Positions 1 through 8,252 are shown, numbered from the stretch's first letter. The stretch is 18,076 nt of DNA from a bacterium (GCA_036524115.1 DATDCY010000212.1:1-18076), one strand, 5' to 3'. Numbers and translations are program-made. Notes: a model not told the origin generated them from the sequence alone.

Positions 1-86
1 GCGAGCGGCCGCGCGGCGGCGGGCGCCGCCGCCGGGCCCGCGGCGGCCAGCGCGGCCAGGATCAGCGTCACCAGCACCGGGCGCAT
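1..86 (-). CDS. N-terminus of an exported protein, cut by window edge
   Basis: Only the first 28 codons are visible, read leftward from an ATG at 86-84. They encode a short basic start (MRP), a hydrophobic stretch and an Ala/Pro-rich segment, which is the look of a Sec signal peptide. A strong ribosome-binding site (AAAGGAGGT) lies just upstream, inside the end of the TetR gene. The ATG overlaps the TetR stop as TGATG, so the two genes are translationally coupled. TetR regulators are often followed by the efflux genes they control (outer-membrane factor or periplasmic adaptor), so such a product is likely. That is inference from position, because the family cannot be read from this fragment. 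Confidence 0.6.
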   Translation of the reverse strand, partial: MRPVLVTLILAALAAAGPAAAPAAARPL

Positions 87-733
87 CAGCGACCTCCTTT
101 GTCGCGGGTCCCGCGCGGCCGGCAGCCGCGCACCCCGTCCAGGAACAACCCGGCCAACTCCTCCACGCCGTCGGCGCCGGGAACACGCGCGCCCGCGCGC
201 TCGAACAGCGCGCCCCAGAGCAGCGTCGAGACGAACAGCCCCAGCAGCGAGCGGGCCGCCAGCGCCGGGTCGACGGGGCGGAAGTCGCCGTTGGCGACGC
301 GGCGCGCGATCTCCCCCTCTATCAGCCCCAGCACCGGCTCCACCACCGTCCGGAAGTACTCGCGCGCGAAGCGCTGATCGAACAGCGCCTCGCCGATCAC
401 CACCTTCAGCAGGGTCCGGTTGCGGCCGGCCAGCTCGAGGCGGTCGCGCAGGAACGCCCGCACCCAGTCGTCAGGCGGCACGTCTCCGAGACCCGCGAGC
501 AGGTCGTCGGCCGAGCGGACGACCGCGCGGCGCACGAACGTCAGCAGGAGGTCCTCCTTGCCGCGGAAGTGGCGGTACATCGCCCCCTCGGAGACCCCGG
601 CCGCCCGCGCGATCTGCCGCGTCGTGGTCCGCGCGAAGCCGCGCTCCGCGAACAGCCGCGACGCGACGGTGAGCAGCTGCTCTCGCCGCTGCTCACCGGT
701 CATCCTGCGCGGCCGCTCCGCCTGGTGCGCCAT
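86..733 (-). CDS. TetR/AcrR-family transcriptional regulator
   Basis: The 215-residue protein has the TetR architecture. The N-terminal helix-turn-helix spans about residues 15-60, with the hallmark run FAERGFARTTTRQIARAAGV followed by SEGAMYRHFRGKEDLL. The C-terminal remainder is a variable helical ligand-binding and dimerisation domain. The family consists of dimeric repressors released from DNA by small ligands, often controlling efflux or lipid metabolism; the ligand cannot be read here. The ATG at 733-731 follows a GGAGG at good spacing. A consensus promoter and a perfect inverted repeat sit immediately upstream (listed separately), which points to autorepression. The stop overlaps the next gene's start, so the regulator and an exported protein form an operon. 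Confidence 0.93.
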   Translation of the reverse strand: MAHQAERPRRMTGEQRREQLLTVASRLFAERGFARTTTRQIARAAGVSEGAMYRHFRGKEDLLLTFVRRAVVRSADDLLAGLGDVPPDDWVRAFLRDRLELAGRNRTLLKVVIGEALFDQRFAREYFRTVVEPVLGLIEGEIARRVANGDFRPVDPALAARSLLGLFVSTLLWGALFERAGARVPGADGVEELAGLFLDGVRGCRPRGTRDKGGR

Positions 734-749
734 CGCCCGCCTCCATTAA

Positions 750-765
750 GTGAGCGCTTGCTCAC
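750..765. promoter_or_regulatory. TetR-type operator palindrome
   Basis: GTGAGC-GCTT-GCTCAC is an inverted repeat with perfect 6-bp arms and a 4-bp centre. Its near edge lies 16 bp upstream of the TetR ATG, on the initiation side of the -10 box. TetR/AcrR regulators commonly bind repeats built on TGAGC/GCTCA. Its position over the expected transcription start fits autorepression by steric block. That the neighbouring TetR protein is the ligand of this site is inference. Confidence 0.75.
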
Positions 766-772
766 ATCACGG

Positions 773-801
773 AATATAGGAGGGCCCGCCGCGGCTGTCA
801 A
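773..801 (-). promoter_or_regulatory. Sigma-70 promoter of the TetR operon
   Basis: On the minus strand, a perfect -35 box TTGACA (801-796) and a -10 box TATATT (778-773) are separated by 17 bp. The predicted start lies near 766, at the edge of the operator palindrome. This is one of only two near-consensus sigma-70 promoters seen in this G+C-rich window. Confidence 0.8.
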
Positions 802-904
802 GCGCGCGTGCCGCGACGGCCCGCGCCGGCCCCCGCACCTTCCCCGCGGGCGAGGAATCGGGTATCATGCCGTCCGCTTTCCACCGGAGGGTGCACGCAA
901 CGAC

Positions 905-2035
905 ATGGAAACCGAACGCGAGCTCCGGGACCGCTACGGTGCGGTCCGCGAGAGGGCCGAGGCCCTCAGGGGGCATCTTTGACCTCGCCGCGCAGCAGAA
1001 GCGCCTCGACGCCCTGGACGCCGAGATGGCCAAGCCCGCGTTCTGGAACGACGCGGCGGCGGCGACGGCGGTCTCCAAGGAGCGCAACGCGCTGCTCGTC
1101 GAGCTGGAGTTCTGGCACGGGGTCGACCACCGGCTCGAGGAGATTTCGCTGCTCTTCGAGTTGCTCGCCGAGGGGGACCTCGACGCGATACCGGAGATCC
1201 GCACGGCCCTGAACTCCTTCACCGCGGAGATCGACGCCAAGGAGATCCGCACCCTGCTCTCCGGCGAGCACGACCGCGCCAACGCCTTCCTCACGATCCA
1301 CCCCGGCGCCGGCGGCACGGAGAGCCAGGACTGGGCCGAGATGCTCCTGCGCATGTACCTGCGCTGGGCCGAGCGCCGCGGCTTCCGCGCCGAGATCATC
1401 GACTACCAGCCGGGCGAGGAGGCGGGGCTCAAGAGCGCCACCGTGCTCGTCTCCGGCGAGTACGCCTTCGGGCTGCTCGCGGCCGAGGTCGGCATCCACC
1501 GGCTCGTGCGCATCAGCCCCTTCGACGCCAACGCCCGGCGCCACACCTCGTTCGCCGCAGTGCACGCGATGCCCGAGGTCGACGACGCGGTGGCCATCGA
1601 CATCCGCGAGGAGGACCTGCGCATCGACACCTACCGCTCCTCGGGCGCCGGCGGCCAGCACATCAACGTCACCGACTCGGCCGTGCGCATCACGCACCTG
1701 CCGACGGGCATCGTCGTGCAGTGCCAGAACGAGCGCTCGCAGCACAAGAACAAGTCCTTCGCGATGAAGGTGCTGCGCGCGCGCCTCTTCGAGCGCGAGG
1801 CCGCGGAGCAGCAGAAGAAGCTCGACGAGATCCACGGCGAGAAGAAGGGCATCGCCTTCGGCAGCCAGATCCGCTCCTACGTGCTGCACCCCTACCGTCT
1901 CGTCAAGGACCTGCGCACGGGGCTGGAGACCGGCAAGGTCGACGACTTCCTCAACGGCGACATCGACGAGTTCATCGACGCCTACCTGCTCAAGCGCGTC
2001 CAGGGCGCGGGGGCCAAGAGCGAGAAAGGGAGCTG

Positions 2036-2036
<1 letters not shown>
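905..2036 (+). CDS. prfB: Peptide chain release factor 2 (programmed +1 frameshift)
   Basis: RF2 recognises UGA and UAA stop codons and triggers peptide release on the ribosome. The gene is read as 905-979 joined to 981-2036, skipping T980, and gives 376 residues (E. coli RF2 has 365). The first 25 codons end at an in-frame TGA (980-982), preceded by the internal Shine-Dalgarno-like AGGGGG and the slippery CTT. Across the junction the protein matches RF2 (LRGHL then [10 protein letters not shown]). The tripeptide SPF at residues 204-206 is the UGA/UAA-reading motif, and GGQ at 249-251 is the catalytic hydrolysis motif. The ATG at 905 has a rather distant GGAGGG (886-891). An upstream ATG at 867 is in the downstream frame and would bypass the shift, but its extra residues do not look like RF2. 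The stop overlaps the lysS start. Confidence 0.97.
968..983 (+). promoter_or_regulatory. prfB: RF2 autoregulatory +1 frameshift site
   Basis: AGGGGG (968-973), CAT, CTT, TGA, C: this is the canonical bacterial RF2 recoding element. The Shine-Dalgarno-like run pairs with 16S rRNA three bases upstream of the slippery CTT, and the weak UGA-C stop context allows a shift to TTT and then GAC. It is known to make RF2 synthesis respond to RF2 level: low RF2 means slower termination and more shifting. Confidence 0.97.
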
Positions 2037-3529
<1,493 letters not shown>

Positions 3530-3549
3530 ATGGCGGCGGGGAACCGCGC

Positions 3550-4917
3550 GTGACCGAGAGCCTGCGCCAGGTCCTGCCGCTGCTGCTGCCCTGGGTCGCG
3601 GCGGCGCTGCTGCTGGTGCTGACGCTGCCGAGCCTCGCCTACGCCGCGCTGCTGCGGCTGCTGCCGGCGCTGGCGCCCGCGCGGGCGTTCGAGGTGCTCG
3701 TCGGCGGCCGCTACCTGCGCTCGCGCCGCTTCCCGCGGCTGCTCTCGGCGGTGACCTTCATCTCGATCAGCGGCGTCACCCTCGGCGTCATGGCCCTGAT
3801 CATCGTCATCAGCGTCATGACCGGCTTCGAGAGCGACCTCAAGCGCAAGATCCTCGGCACCAACTCGCACATCGTCGTCGTGCCGCAGCTCGGGGGCGCG
3901 ATCGAGGACTACCGCGGCGCAACCGCCCGCGTGCGCGCGGTGCCCGGCGTGACGGCGGCCGGCCCCTTCATCCTCTCCCAGTCGATGCTCGGCGCCGGCG
4001 GCGGCGCGCAGGGCGTGGTGCTGCGCGGCATCGAGCCCCGCGGCGAGGGCTCCGCGCGCGAGCTGGCGCGCACCCTCGTCGTCGGCGACCTCGCCGGGCT
4101 CGAGCGGCCGCCCGGCGCCCCCGGTCTCCCGGGCATCGTCGTCGGGGCCGAACTGGCGCGCCAGCTCGGCGTCGTCGTGGGCAGCGAGGTGCGCGCGATA
4201 TCGCCGTTCGGCTCCACGACCCCCGGGGGCGTCGCGCCGGCCGTGCGCCGCTTCACGGTCATCGGCATCTTCAAGTCCGGCATGTTCGAGTACGATGCCT
4301 CGCTGGCGTACGTCGCGCTGGGCGAGGCGCAGGCGCTGTTCGACACCGGGGATGCCGCCACGGGCATCGAGGTGCGCGTCAGGGACTTCGACCGCTCGCG
4401 CGAACTGGCCACGCGCATCCAGGAGGCGCTCGGGCCGGCCTACTGGGTGCGCGACTGGACCGAGATGAACCACGCCCTCTTCGGCGCCATCCGCCTCGAG
4501 AAGATCGCGATGTTCGTGATCCTGACGCTCATCGTCCTCGTGGCCTCCTTCAGCATCGTCGGCTCCCTCATCATGAAGGTCATCGAGAAGGGCAAGGACA
4601 TCGCGATCCTCAAGTCGATGGGGGCGACGCAGGCGCAGGTGATGCGCATCTTCGTCCTCGGCGGCTTCCTCATCGGCGCGGTGGGGACGCTGCTGGGCGT
4701 CGCCCTCGGCTGGGGCGCCTGCCTCGCGCTCGAGCGCTACAAGTTCATCCCGCTGCCGAGCAGCGTGTACTACATCGACACGCTCCCCGTCCAGGTCGAC
4801 CCCCCGCTGGTCGCGTGGATCGCCGGGGCCGCCGTGGCGATCAGCGTGCTGGCGACGCTCTACCCGGCGTGGAAGGCGGCGCGGCTCGACCCCATCCCCG
4901 CGCTGAGGTACGAGTAA
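3550..4917 (+). CDS. lolC: Lipoprotein-releasing ABC transporter permease (LolC/LolE type)
   Basis: This is the inner-membrane subunit of the Lol complex, which extracts outer-membrane lipoproteins for transfer to LolA. The 455-residue product has a core segment at about 67-92 (the typical [20 protein letters not shown]) and a large periplasmic domain at about 95-315. Three C-terminal membrane helices follow (around 318-345, 365-390 and 420-440), and it ends [17 protein letters not shown] as in the MacB/FtsX-like permeases. The start is taken as GTG 3550, 20 bp after lysS. This gives an extra hydrophobic N-terminal segment of about 50 residues that E. coli LolC lacks; a later GTG at 3694 has no visible binding site. 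LolC, LolE and hybrid LolF types cannot be told apart from this sequence. It overlaps lolD as TAATG. Confidence 0.9.
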   Translation: MTESLRQVLPLLLPWVAAALLLVLTLPSLAYAALLRLLPALAPARAFEVLVGGRYLRSRRFPRLLSAVTFISISGVTLGVMALIIVISVMTGFESDLKRKILGTNSHIVVVPQLGGAIEDYRGATARVRAVPGVTAAGPFILSQSMLGAGGGAQGVVLRGIEPRGEGSARELARTLVVGDLAGLERPPGAPGLPGIVVGAELARQLGVVVGSEVRAISPFGSTTPGGVAPAVRRFTVIGIFKSGMFEYDASLAYVALGEAQALFDTGDAATGIEVRVRDFDRSRELATRIQEALGPAYWVRDWTEMNHALFGAIRLEKIAMFVILTLIVLVASFSIVGSLIMKVIEKGKDIAILKSMGATQAQVMRIFVLGGFLIGAVGTLLGVALGWGACLALERYKFIPLPSSVYYIDTLPVQVDPPLVAWIAGAAVAISVLATLYPAWKAARLDPIPALRYE

Positions 4918-5597
4918 TGTCGACGCCGCTGATCGAGGCGCGCGGGCTGGCCAAGCGCTACGCGAGCGGCCGGCGCACGCTCGCCGTCATCGACGGACTC
5001 GACCTGGCGGTCGCGGCGGGCGAGACGGTCGCGATCGTCGGCGCCTCCGGCGCCGGCAAGAGCACGCTGCTGCACCTGCTCGGCGGCATCGACCGCCCGA
5101 GCGCCGGCGAGATCCTCTTCGAGGGCGCCCGGCTCGACCGGCTCTCCGCGAACGCGCTCGCGCGCTACCGCAACGCCGCCGTGGGCTTCGTCTTCCAGTT
5201 CCACTTCCTCATGCCGGACTTCACCGCCCTCGAGAACGTCCAGATGCCCCTGCTCATGGGCGGCGAACGCGCCGGAGCGGCTGGGCGCCGCGCCGCGGAA
5301 CTGCTGGCGGAGGTCGGTCTCGCCGAGCGCGGCCACCACCGGCCCGGCGAGCTCTCCGGCGGCGAGCAGCAGCGCGTCGCGATCGCGCGCGCCATCGCGC
5401 GCTCGCCACGGCTGCTGCTGGCCGACGAGCCGACGGGAAACCTCGACGCCGGCACGGGCGAGGCGGTCTTCGCGCTGCTGCAGCGGCTCAACCGCGAGCA
5501 CGGCCTGACGACCGTGCTGGTCACGCACAACGAGGGGCTGGCGCGGGCCGCCGGCCGCACCCTCCGACTCGAGGCCGGCCGCTTCGCCGCGCCCTAG
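4917..5597 (+). CDS. lolD: Lipoprotein-releasing ABC transporter ATP-binding protein
   Basis: This is the ATPase that powers the adjacent permease. The 226-residue protein carries every ABC motif: Walker A at 42-50 (GASGAGKST), Q-loop Gln 94, signature LSGGE at 146-150, Walker B with DEP at 170-172, and switch His 204. The stretch [18 protein letters not shown] after the Q-loop is typical of the LolD/MacB subfamily. The ATG overlaps the permease stop (TAATG), so the subunits are coupled. The stop TAG lies in a palindromic CTAG that is also the stop codon of the convergent lipoprotein gene. Confidence 0.94.
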   Translation: MSTPLIEARGLAKRYASGRRTLAVIDGLDLAVAAGETVAIVGASGAGKSTLLHLLGGIDRPSAGEILFEGARLDRLSANALARYRNAAVGFVFQFHFLMPDFTALENVQMPLLMGGERAGAAGRRAAELLAEVGLAERGHHRPGELSGGEQQRVAIARAIARSPRLLLADEPTGNLDAGTGEAVFALLQRLNREHGLTTVLVTHNEGLARAAGRTLRLEAGRFAAP

Positions 5598-6058
5598 AGG
5601 GACGAGGCGAGATTGACCGTGGCCGTCAGCTCGTTGCTGAGGTGGCCGCGCTCGTCCTCCAGGATCGCCGTCAGCTTCCAGGTCCCGACCGGGTCGACAC
5701 CGCAGGTGAAGAAGAAGCCGTCCCAGATCGCCCTGCCCGGCGACGTCGTGAGGTCCAGGTCCGTCCACGGCACCGAGCGCTCCACGCGCGCCCCGGGCTG
5801 GCCGGACTTCGTCTGCTCCTCCAGGACGATGGTGAGCCGGTTGTAGTCGCCCTGCGGGTCGTGGTACCCGAAGGAGATGGTCAGCGTGTTCTTCGGACCG
5901 CAGATGGCGTTTGGCGGCCCGACGGCCAGGTCCGTGATGACGGGGCTCGAGCGGGCGGTGGATCCGGACGGGGTCAGCCAGTCGCAGCCGGCGGCCGGGA
6001 GAAGGACCGCGAGCGTCAGCAGGCACCACAGCACTCGGCGGATCGGCGGCATCGTCAT
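5594..6058 (-). CDS. Small lipoprotein, function unknown
   Basis: The 154-residue product begins with a signal peptide (MTMPPIRR, then a hydrophobic run) ending in a lipobox, LPAAGC, with the lipidated Cys at residue 25. The residue after Cys is Asp; in E. coli Asp at +2 keeps lipoproteins in the inner membrane, though the rule varies among bacteria. The rest (about 100 residues) alternates polar and hydrophobic residues with phrases such as [17 protein letters not shown] and [20 protein letters not shown]. This suggests a single beta-sandwich of immunoglobulin-like type; I do not recognise the family. The ATG at 6058 has AGGAGGT 9 nt upstream; a second ATG at 6052 is possible. It lies 26 nt after the glycosylase gene, probably in one operon. 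Confidence 0.82.
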   Translation of the reverse strand: MTMPPIRRVLWCLLTLAVLLPAAGCDWLTPSGSTARSSPVITDLAVGPPNAICGPKNTLTISFGYHDPQGDYNRLTIVLEEQTKSGQPGARVERSVPWTDLDLTTSPGRAIWDGFFFTCGVDPVGTWKLTAILEDERGHLSNELTATVNLASSL

Positions 6059-6084
6059 GGCATCCACACCTCCTGCGGCTGAAC

Positions 6085-6894
6085 CTACCGCCGCACGGCC
6101 GAAAACGCAAGCGATGGGGAACGCCGGCGGCCGTCGCTCCCGCGCCCGCCGGCGGGGCGGGGTGCCGCCCCGAGGGGGCAGGCGGCGCAACGCGGCGCCC
6201 GCGGCCGGCAGAACTCCTTGCCGAGCCGGACGATCAGCGCGTGATACTCGTTGAAGAGGGCGACGTCGGCGGGCAGCGCCCCCGTGAAGAGCCGCTGGAT
6301 GTCCGCGTAGGCGGCCCCCTCCCCGACGAGCCCGTGGCGCGAGAGCACGCGCCTGGTGTACGCATCGACGACGAACGAGGGCCGGCCGGCCGCGTAGAGC
6401 AGGATCGAGTCCGCGGTCTCCGGCCCGATGCCGGTGATCCCGAGCAGTTCCTCCCGCAGCGACGGCCCGGGGACCCGCAGCAGGCGCGCGACGCTCCCGC
6501 CGTGGCGCCGCCGCAGGTGCGCAAGCAGGTGCCCGAGCCGCGCGGCCTTGACGCGGAAGTAGCCCGCCGGCCGGATCAGCTCCGCCAGGGCCGCGGGACG
6601 CAGCCGCGCCATCGCCCCCGGCGTCAATGCCCGCGCCGCCCGCAGGTTCGCGATCGCCCGCTCGACGTTCCGCCAGTTCGTGTTCTGCGTGAGGATCGCG
6701 CCGACCATGACCTCGAACGGCGTCTCGGCCGGCCACCAGCTCTGGGGGCCGAACGCCGCCAGGAGCGCGTCGTGGATCGCCAGCAGCTCGGCGCGCCCGG
6801 CACGGCGCCAGCGCCAGGGCCGTTCGTGCGGTCCGGACGCGGCCCGCAGCCTCTTCCGGGCCGCCCCCGGATCCGTGGCATTCTTGACAGGCAC
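6085..6894 (-). CDS. Endonuclease III-like DNA glycosylase (HhH-GPD)
   Basis: This is a base-excision repair enzyme of the endonuclease III fold, 269 residues from the GTG at 6894. The helix-hairpin-helix lies at about 152-161 (GITGIGPETA) and the catalytic Asp at 177 (VVDAYT). The position occupied by the catalytic Lys of endonuclease III (K120 in E. coli) is Glu 159. It is therefore probably a glycosylase without lyase activity, resembling the COG2231/MagIII branch. The C-terminal iron-sulphur loop has Cys 229, 236 and 239 in the C-X6-C-X2-C spacing, but the fourth Cys is missing. An alternative TTG start at 6900 places AGGG too close; for GTG 6894 the spacing is about 9 nt. Both starts fall inside the divergent tRNA promoter. 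Confidence 0.88.
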   Translation of the reverse strand: MPVKNATDPGAARKRLRAASGPHERPWRWRRAGRAELLAIHDALLAAFGPQSWWPAETPFEVMVGAILTQNTNWRNVERAIANLRAARALTPGAMARLRPAALAELIRPAGYFRVKAARLGHLLAHLRRRHGGSVARLLRVPGPSLREELLGITGIGPETADSILLYAAGRPSFVVDAYTRRVLSRHGLVGEGAAYADIQRLFTGALPADVALFNEYHALIVRLGKEFCRPRAPRCAACPLGAAPRPAGGRGSDGRRRSPSLAFSAVRR

Positions 6895-6912
6895 CAGCAA
6901 ATACCCTATAAA
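6884..6912 (+). promoter_or_regulatory. Sigma-70 promoter of the tRNA gene
   Basis: TTGACA (6884-6889) and TATAAA (6907-6912) are separated by exactly 17 bp, and the tRNA begins 16 bp downstream. A strong promoter that close is expected for a stable RNA gene. It overlaps the start codon of the divergent glycosylase gene. Confidence 0.85.
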
Positions 6913-6927
6913 CCCTGCGCCCTTTAC

Positions 6928-7004
6928 GGCGGTGTAGCTCAGTTGGTCAGAGCACGCGGCTCATATCCGCGGAGTCGGTGGTTCAAGTCCACCCACCGCC
7001 ACCA
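6928..7004 (+). tRNA. tRNA with CAU anticodon (elongator Met, or Ile2)
   Basis: A complete 77-nt cloverleaf. The acceptor GGCGGTG pairs with CACCGCC (6994-7000), followed by A and an encoded CCA. The D-arm is GCTC/GAGC, the anticodon stem CGCGG/CCGCG (6955-6959 and 6967-6971), and the T-arm GGTGG/CCACC around TTCAAGT. The anticodon loop CTCATAT gives CAU at 6962-6964. The acceptor is fully paired at its first position, which argues against initiator tRNA. It is either elongator tRNA-Met or tRNA-Ile2, whose C34 is converted to lysidine by TilS; sequence alone does not decide. The similarity I see is closer to elongator Met. There is no T-rich terminator downstream. Confidence 0.95.
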
Positions 7005-7145
7005 GGTCGTCGCTAAGGGCCCATCTGCGGCGTCGGACTCCTCCCGTCTCCCTGCGGCGTACCACTCGTACGCCTCGGTCGCCGGTTCGTCCTCCTCCTT
7101 GCATCTGGACCCTTCTCGACGACCTGGTCAGGCACGGTGCCGGTC
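7001..7145. repeat. Palindromic repeat A, copy 1
   Basis: The segment 7001-7128 is an imperfect palindrome centred near 7065. The ends are perfect 12-bp inverted arms (7001-7012 with 7117-7128, ACCAGGTCGTCG). Inner arms follow at 7015-7028 and 7101-7114 with 3 mismatches. At the centre is a 7-bp hairpin, GGCGTAC-CACTC-GTACGCC (7056-7074). Its left end overlaps the last four bases of the tRNA. The part from 7019 to 7145 is repeated downstream at a period of 128 bp. The composition and arms resemble intergenic palindromes I remember from Geobacter-type genomes, but I know no formal name. It may also act as the terminator of the tRNA transcript. Confidence 0.8.
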
Positions 7146-7146
7146 C

Positions 7147-7273
7147 GCCCATCTGCGGCGTTGCACTCCTCCCGTCTCCCTGAGGCGTACCACTCGTACG
7201 CCTCGGTCGCCGGATCGTCGTGCGCCTTGCATCTGGACCCTTCTCCTCGCCCTGGCCAGGCATGGTGACCGTC
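7147..7273. repeat. Palindromic repeat A, copy 2
   Basis: Direct repeat of 7019-7145 at exactly 128 bp, about 89% identical by eye (14 mismatches in 127, no gaps). The central hairpin is longer here: GAGGCGTAC-CACTC-GTACGCCTC with 9-bp arms (7182-7190 and 7196-7204). The outer inverted arms of copy 1 have decayed in this copy. Confidence 0.78.
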
Positions 7274-7299
7274 AAGGCCAATCTCCGGCCCCGTGGGTC

Positions 7300-7454
7300 C
7301 CGTGCCCGGGCTGCCCGGGCCGGAAGGGAGCGGATTCTTTCGTCCCAGCAAGGCAGCGGAGACGGGCGCGCGGAGGCAGCCTGGTGGCTGCCGCACAAGC
7401 TGCCCGATCCGCAACGCCGCTGGGGCGGAAGAAGCCCTCCCTGCCGCCCGGGCC
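7300..7454. repeat. Structured repeat B, copy 1
   Basis: Direct repeat with 7458-7613, offset 158 bp; about 74% identical over 7300-7440 with no gaps (36 mismatches in 141 by eye). Three hairpins are shared. The first is GGGA-G-CG/CG-TCCC (7326-7346), enclosed by CTGCC/GGCAG (7311-7315 and 7352-7356). The second is GGCAGCC-TGGT-GGCTGCC (7375-7392). The third is GGGC, a 7-nt loop, then GCCC (7423-7437). No convincing gene runs through it: frames are open on both strands, but the changes between copies follow pairing rather than codons. It could encode a small RNA or be a mobile repeat. Confidence 0.7.
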
Positions 7455-7457
7455 ACT

Positions 7458-7613
7458 CCGTACCCACGCTGCCCGACTCGATGGGGAGCGGATTTTCGCG
7501 TCCCTGCAAGGCAGTCGGGATGGGCGCGCGGAGGTGTGCTGGTGCACACCGCACAAGCAGCCCGACCGACAACACAGCAGGGGCGTGAAAAGCCCTCGCC
7601 AGCGAGCCGGGCC
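7458..7613. repeat. Structured repeat B, copy 2
   Basis: This copy keeps the same fold. GGGA/TCCC is at 7484-7504 and the enclosing CTGCC/GGCAG at 7469-7473 and 7510-7514. The middle hairpin is GGTGTGC-TGGT-GCACACC (7533-7550) and the third GGGC/GCCC at 7581-7595. In the middle hairpin four of seven base pairs differ from copy 1, and all four keep pairing while the TGGT loop is unchanged. The copy ends 6 bp before the stop codon of the convergently oriented transglutaminase-like gene. Confidence 0.7.
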
Positions 7614-7619
7614 GCACGG

Positions 7620-8243
7620 TCACCGTCGCATGCGGTTGAGTTGGGAGACGGCGGCAAATCCCTCGTCGTTGAAACAGAACAGCTCACGCGAGACGAACAC
7701 GTCCACGAATCGTTGCCCCGGAAAGGCCGCGAACTCGTGCACGCCCAGCAGGTCGGTCGCATCCTGCTGCAGGCAGCGGTCACCATACTCCATGTCGATC
7801 CACGCGTGCTCGACCAGCCCATCCGGGGCCGGAATCTGCCCGACGACGACGCGCACGCCGGCGCTCGGCACCCCGAGGGCGCGGTAGAGACTGGCGAGCA
7901 GCGCGGCCTTGCCGAGGCAGCTGGCGCGCCCCGCCGCCAGCGTCTCCTCGGGCGGGCCCGTCGCCCGCATCGGCTCGAAGGCGATCTCGTCGCGCACGAA
8001 GCCATAGGCAGCCTCCAGCGAACCGAGTCGCCGCGCGAGGTCCGCCACCGCCGGCGCCTCGGGAGTGACCAGCGCGCTGTAGTCCCGCGGATGGTTCACC
8101 CGCATCTGGTGGAACGCCGGCGGCGCCGGCTCCGCCCCGCCCAGGCGATTGCCGAGCGCGACGCCCAGGGCCAGGGTCACCGCCGCCGCCGCCGCGTGCC
8201 GCAGGTAGCGCCGCGCACTATCCACCAACCGGCCAGTCATCAT
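7620..8243 (-). CDS. Membrane-anchored transglutaminase-like protein
   Basis: The 207-residue protein has a basic N-terminus and a single hydrophobic segment (about residues 17-31) that is either an uncleaved anchor or a signal peptide, so the domain should face the periplasm. The rest is a short transglutaminase/papain-like domain with a plausible Cys-His-Asp triad: Cys 109 (AGRASCLGKAALLASLYRAL), His 146 (EHAWIDM) and Asp 161 (CLQQDATDLLG). Bacterial members are usually cysteine peptidases or amidases rather than true cross-linkers; the substrate is unknown. The start is ATG 8243, with ATG 8240 as an alternative. It follows bipA by 53 nt and may have its own promoter in that gap. Confidence 0.82.
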   Translation of the reverse strand: MMTGRLVDSARRYLRHAAAAAVTLALGVALGNRLGGAEPAPPAFHQMRVNHPRDYSALVTPEAPAVADLARRLGSLEAAYGFVRDEIAFEPMRATGPPEETLAAGRASCLGKAALLASLYRALGVPSAGVRVVVGQIPAPDGLVEHAWIDMEYGDRCLQQDATDLLGVHEFAAFPGQRFVDVFVSRELFCFNDEGFAAVSQLNRMRR

Positions 8244-8252
8244 CCCACTTGC

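Noticed and set aside
863-868. TATCAT as the prfB -10 box
   Set aside because: No acceptable -35 at the right distance, so the promoter of the prfB operon is not identified.
7019-7613. CRISPR array
   Set aside because: Only two copies of each of two unrelated long units, with no short identical repeats separated by unique spacers, and no cas genes nearby.
7001-7613. Integron attC sites or an integrated island at the tRNA 3' end
   Set aside because: No GTTRRRY/RYYYAAC pairs, no integrase gene, and no second copy of the tRNA 3' end that would mark an attachment site.
7300-7613. Cyclic-di-GMP (GEMM) or another known riboswitch in repeat B
   Set aside because: The conserved GEMM core sequences are absent and the elements do not lie upstream of a gene in sense orientation.
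6241-7887. Open frames crossing the tRNA and the repeat region on both strands
   Set aside because: They pass through a tRNA and repeats and have no domain. Differences between repeat copies follow base pairing, not codons.
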